This document shows, one piece after another, positions 14,230 to 14,329 of a stretch of DNA of 14,329 bases. The stretch's first letter is position 1. Every line of letters begins with the position of its first letter. The translations under genes and the position numbers were made by a program. The DNA comes from a bacterium (GTDB taxonomy: Bacteria; Blakebacterota; Blakebacteria; Blakebacterales; Blakebacteraceae), in NCBI GenBank assembly GCA_025774615.1, contig JALGVQ010000056.1, positions 1 through 14,329 on the forward strand. Direction: 5' to 3'. The notes under the pieces are model-generated. The model was given only the letters and a program-made list of their open reading frames with translations, was not told where the DNA came from and searched no databases.

Positions 14230-14329
14230 ATGGCAGAAGATATCAACTACGAGATTATCGAAGCACTCAGCCAGATTGCGCGTGAACGGAATCTGAAGCG
14301 TGAGATCGTTCTTGAAAGTCTCGAGATAG
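14230..14329 (+). CDS. nusA: Transcription factor NusA, 3'-truncated by the window edge
   Basis: Only the first 33 codons are visible. They read MAEDINYEIIEALSQIARERN and then LKREIVLESLEI. The I-x-x-AL-x-QIARE...LES/ALE pattern is the usual start of the NusA N-terminal domain, which binds RNA polymerase to modulate pausing, termination and antitermination. GGAGG at 14221-14225 is the ribosome binding site, with short four-base spacing. Position directly after rimP makes the call firm despite the short length. The S1 and KH domains lie outside the window. Confidence 0.9.
   Translation, partial: MAEDINYEIIEALSQIARERNLKREIVLESLEI

Noticed and set aside
13449-14246. 265-codon open frame on the minus strand across the leader and rimP
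   Set aside because: It lies antisense to a firmly identified rimP, and its translation shows no family motif or repeated pattern. Long antisense frames are common in this GC-rich DNA.
1-14329. Mobile element, prophage, CRISPR array or defence island
   Set aside because: All genes are recognisable housekeeping families on one strand with even composition. No transposase, integrase, terminal repeats or spaced direct repeats were seen.

Overview
The window reads as a stretch of bacterial housekeeping chromosome in which every supported gene lies on the + strand, with short gaps or overlaps. The DNA is moderately GC-rich by eye. A Tat translocase subunit, a membrane-anchored HtrA protease and phosphatidylserine/phosphatidylethanolamine synthesis suggest an organism with a Gram-negative-type envelope. 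The DUF4321 gene, a separate biotin-carrier subunit, an exported M14 peptidase and frequent AGG arginine codons are compatible with Gemmatimonadota or neighbouring candidate phyla of the FCB group. That placement is inference only; no rRNA or other phylogenetic marker was compared. There are no mobile elements, tRNAs or CRISPR arrays.

Region 1 (1-4151) holds the 3' part of truA (tRNA pseudouridylation), a short transaldolase, a membrane-anchored HtrA/DegQ-type serine protease with one PDZ domain, and purB (adenylosuccinate lyase). Region 2 (4182-6291) is an envelope cluster: psd and pssA (the two steps from CDP-diacylglycerol to phosphatidylethanolamine), a small DUF4321 membrane protein, and tatA. 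An 8-bp hairpin lies between the last two.

Region 3 (6288-13383) is a CoA/acyl-CoA block. coaE makes CoA and overlaps the carboxyltransferase subunit of a propionyl-CoA-type carboxylase. An exported M14 zinc carboxypeptidase and a serine/alanine-glyoxylate-type aminotransferase follow, then biotin carboxylase and a biotin carrier protein. The three carboxylase subunits together would make one biotin-dependent acyl-CoA carboxylase, interrupted by the two amino-acid/peptide genes. The carrier gene starts inside the end of the carboxylase gene.

Region 4 (13384-14329) begins with a 317-base non-coding stretch: a weak candidate terminator, then at least four consecutive potential stem-loops. It leads into rimP and the first 33 codons of nusA, the start of the usual rimP-nusA-infB translation/transcription operon. 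This structured leader and the interrupted carboxylase cluster are the most interesting parts of the window. I found no clear evidence for a wholly new defence or mobile system.
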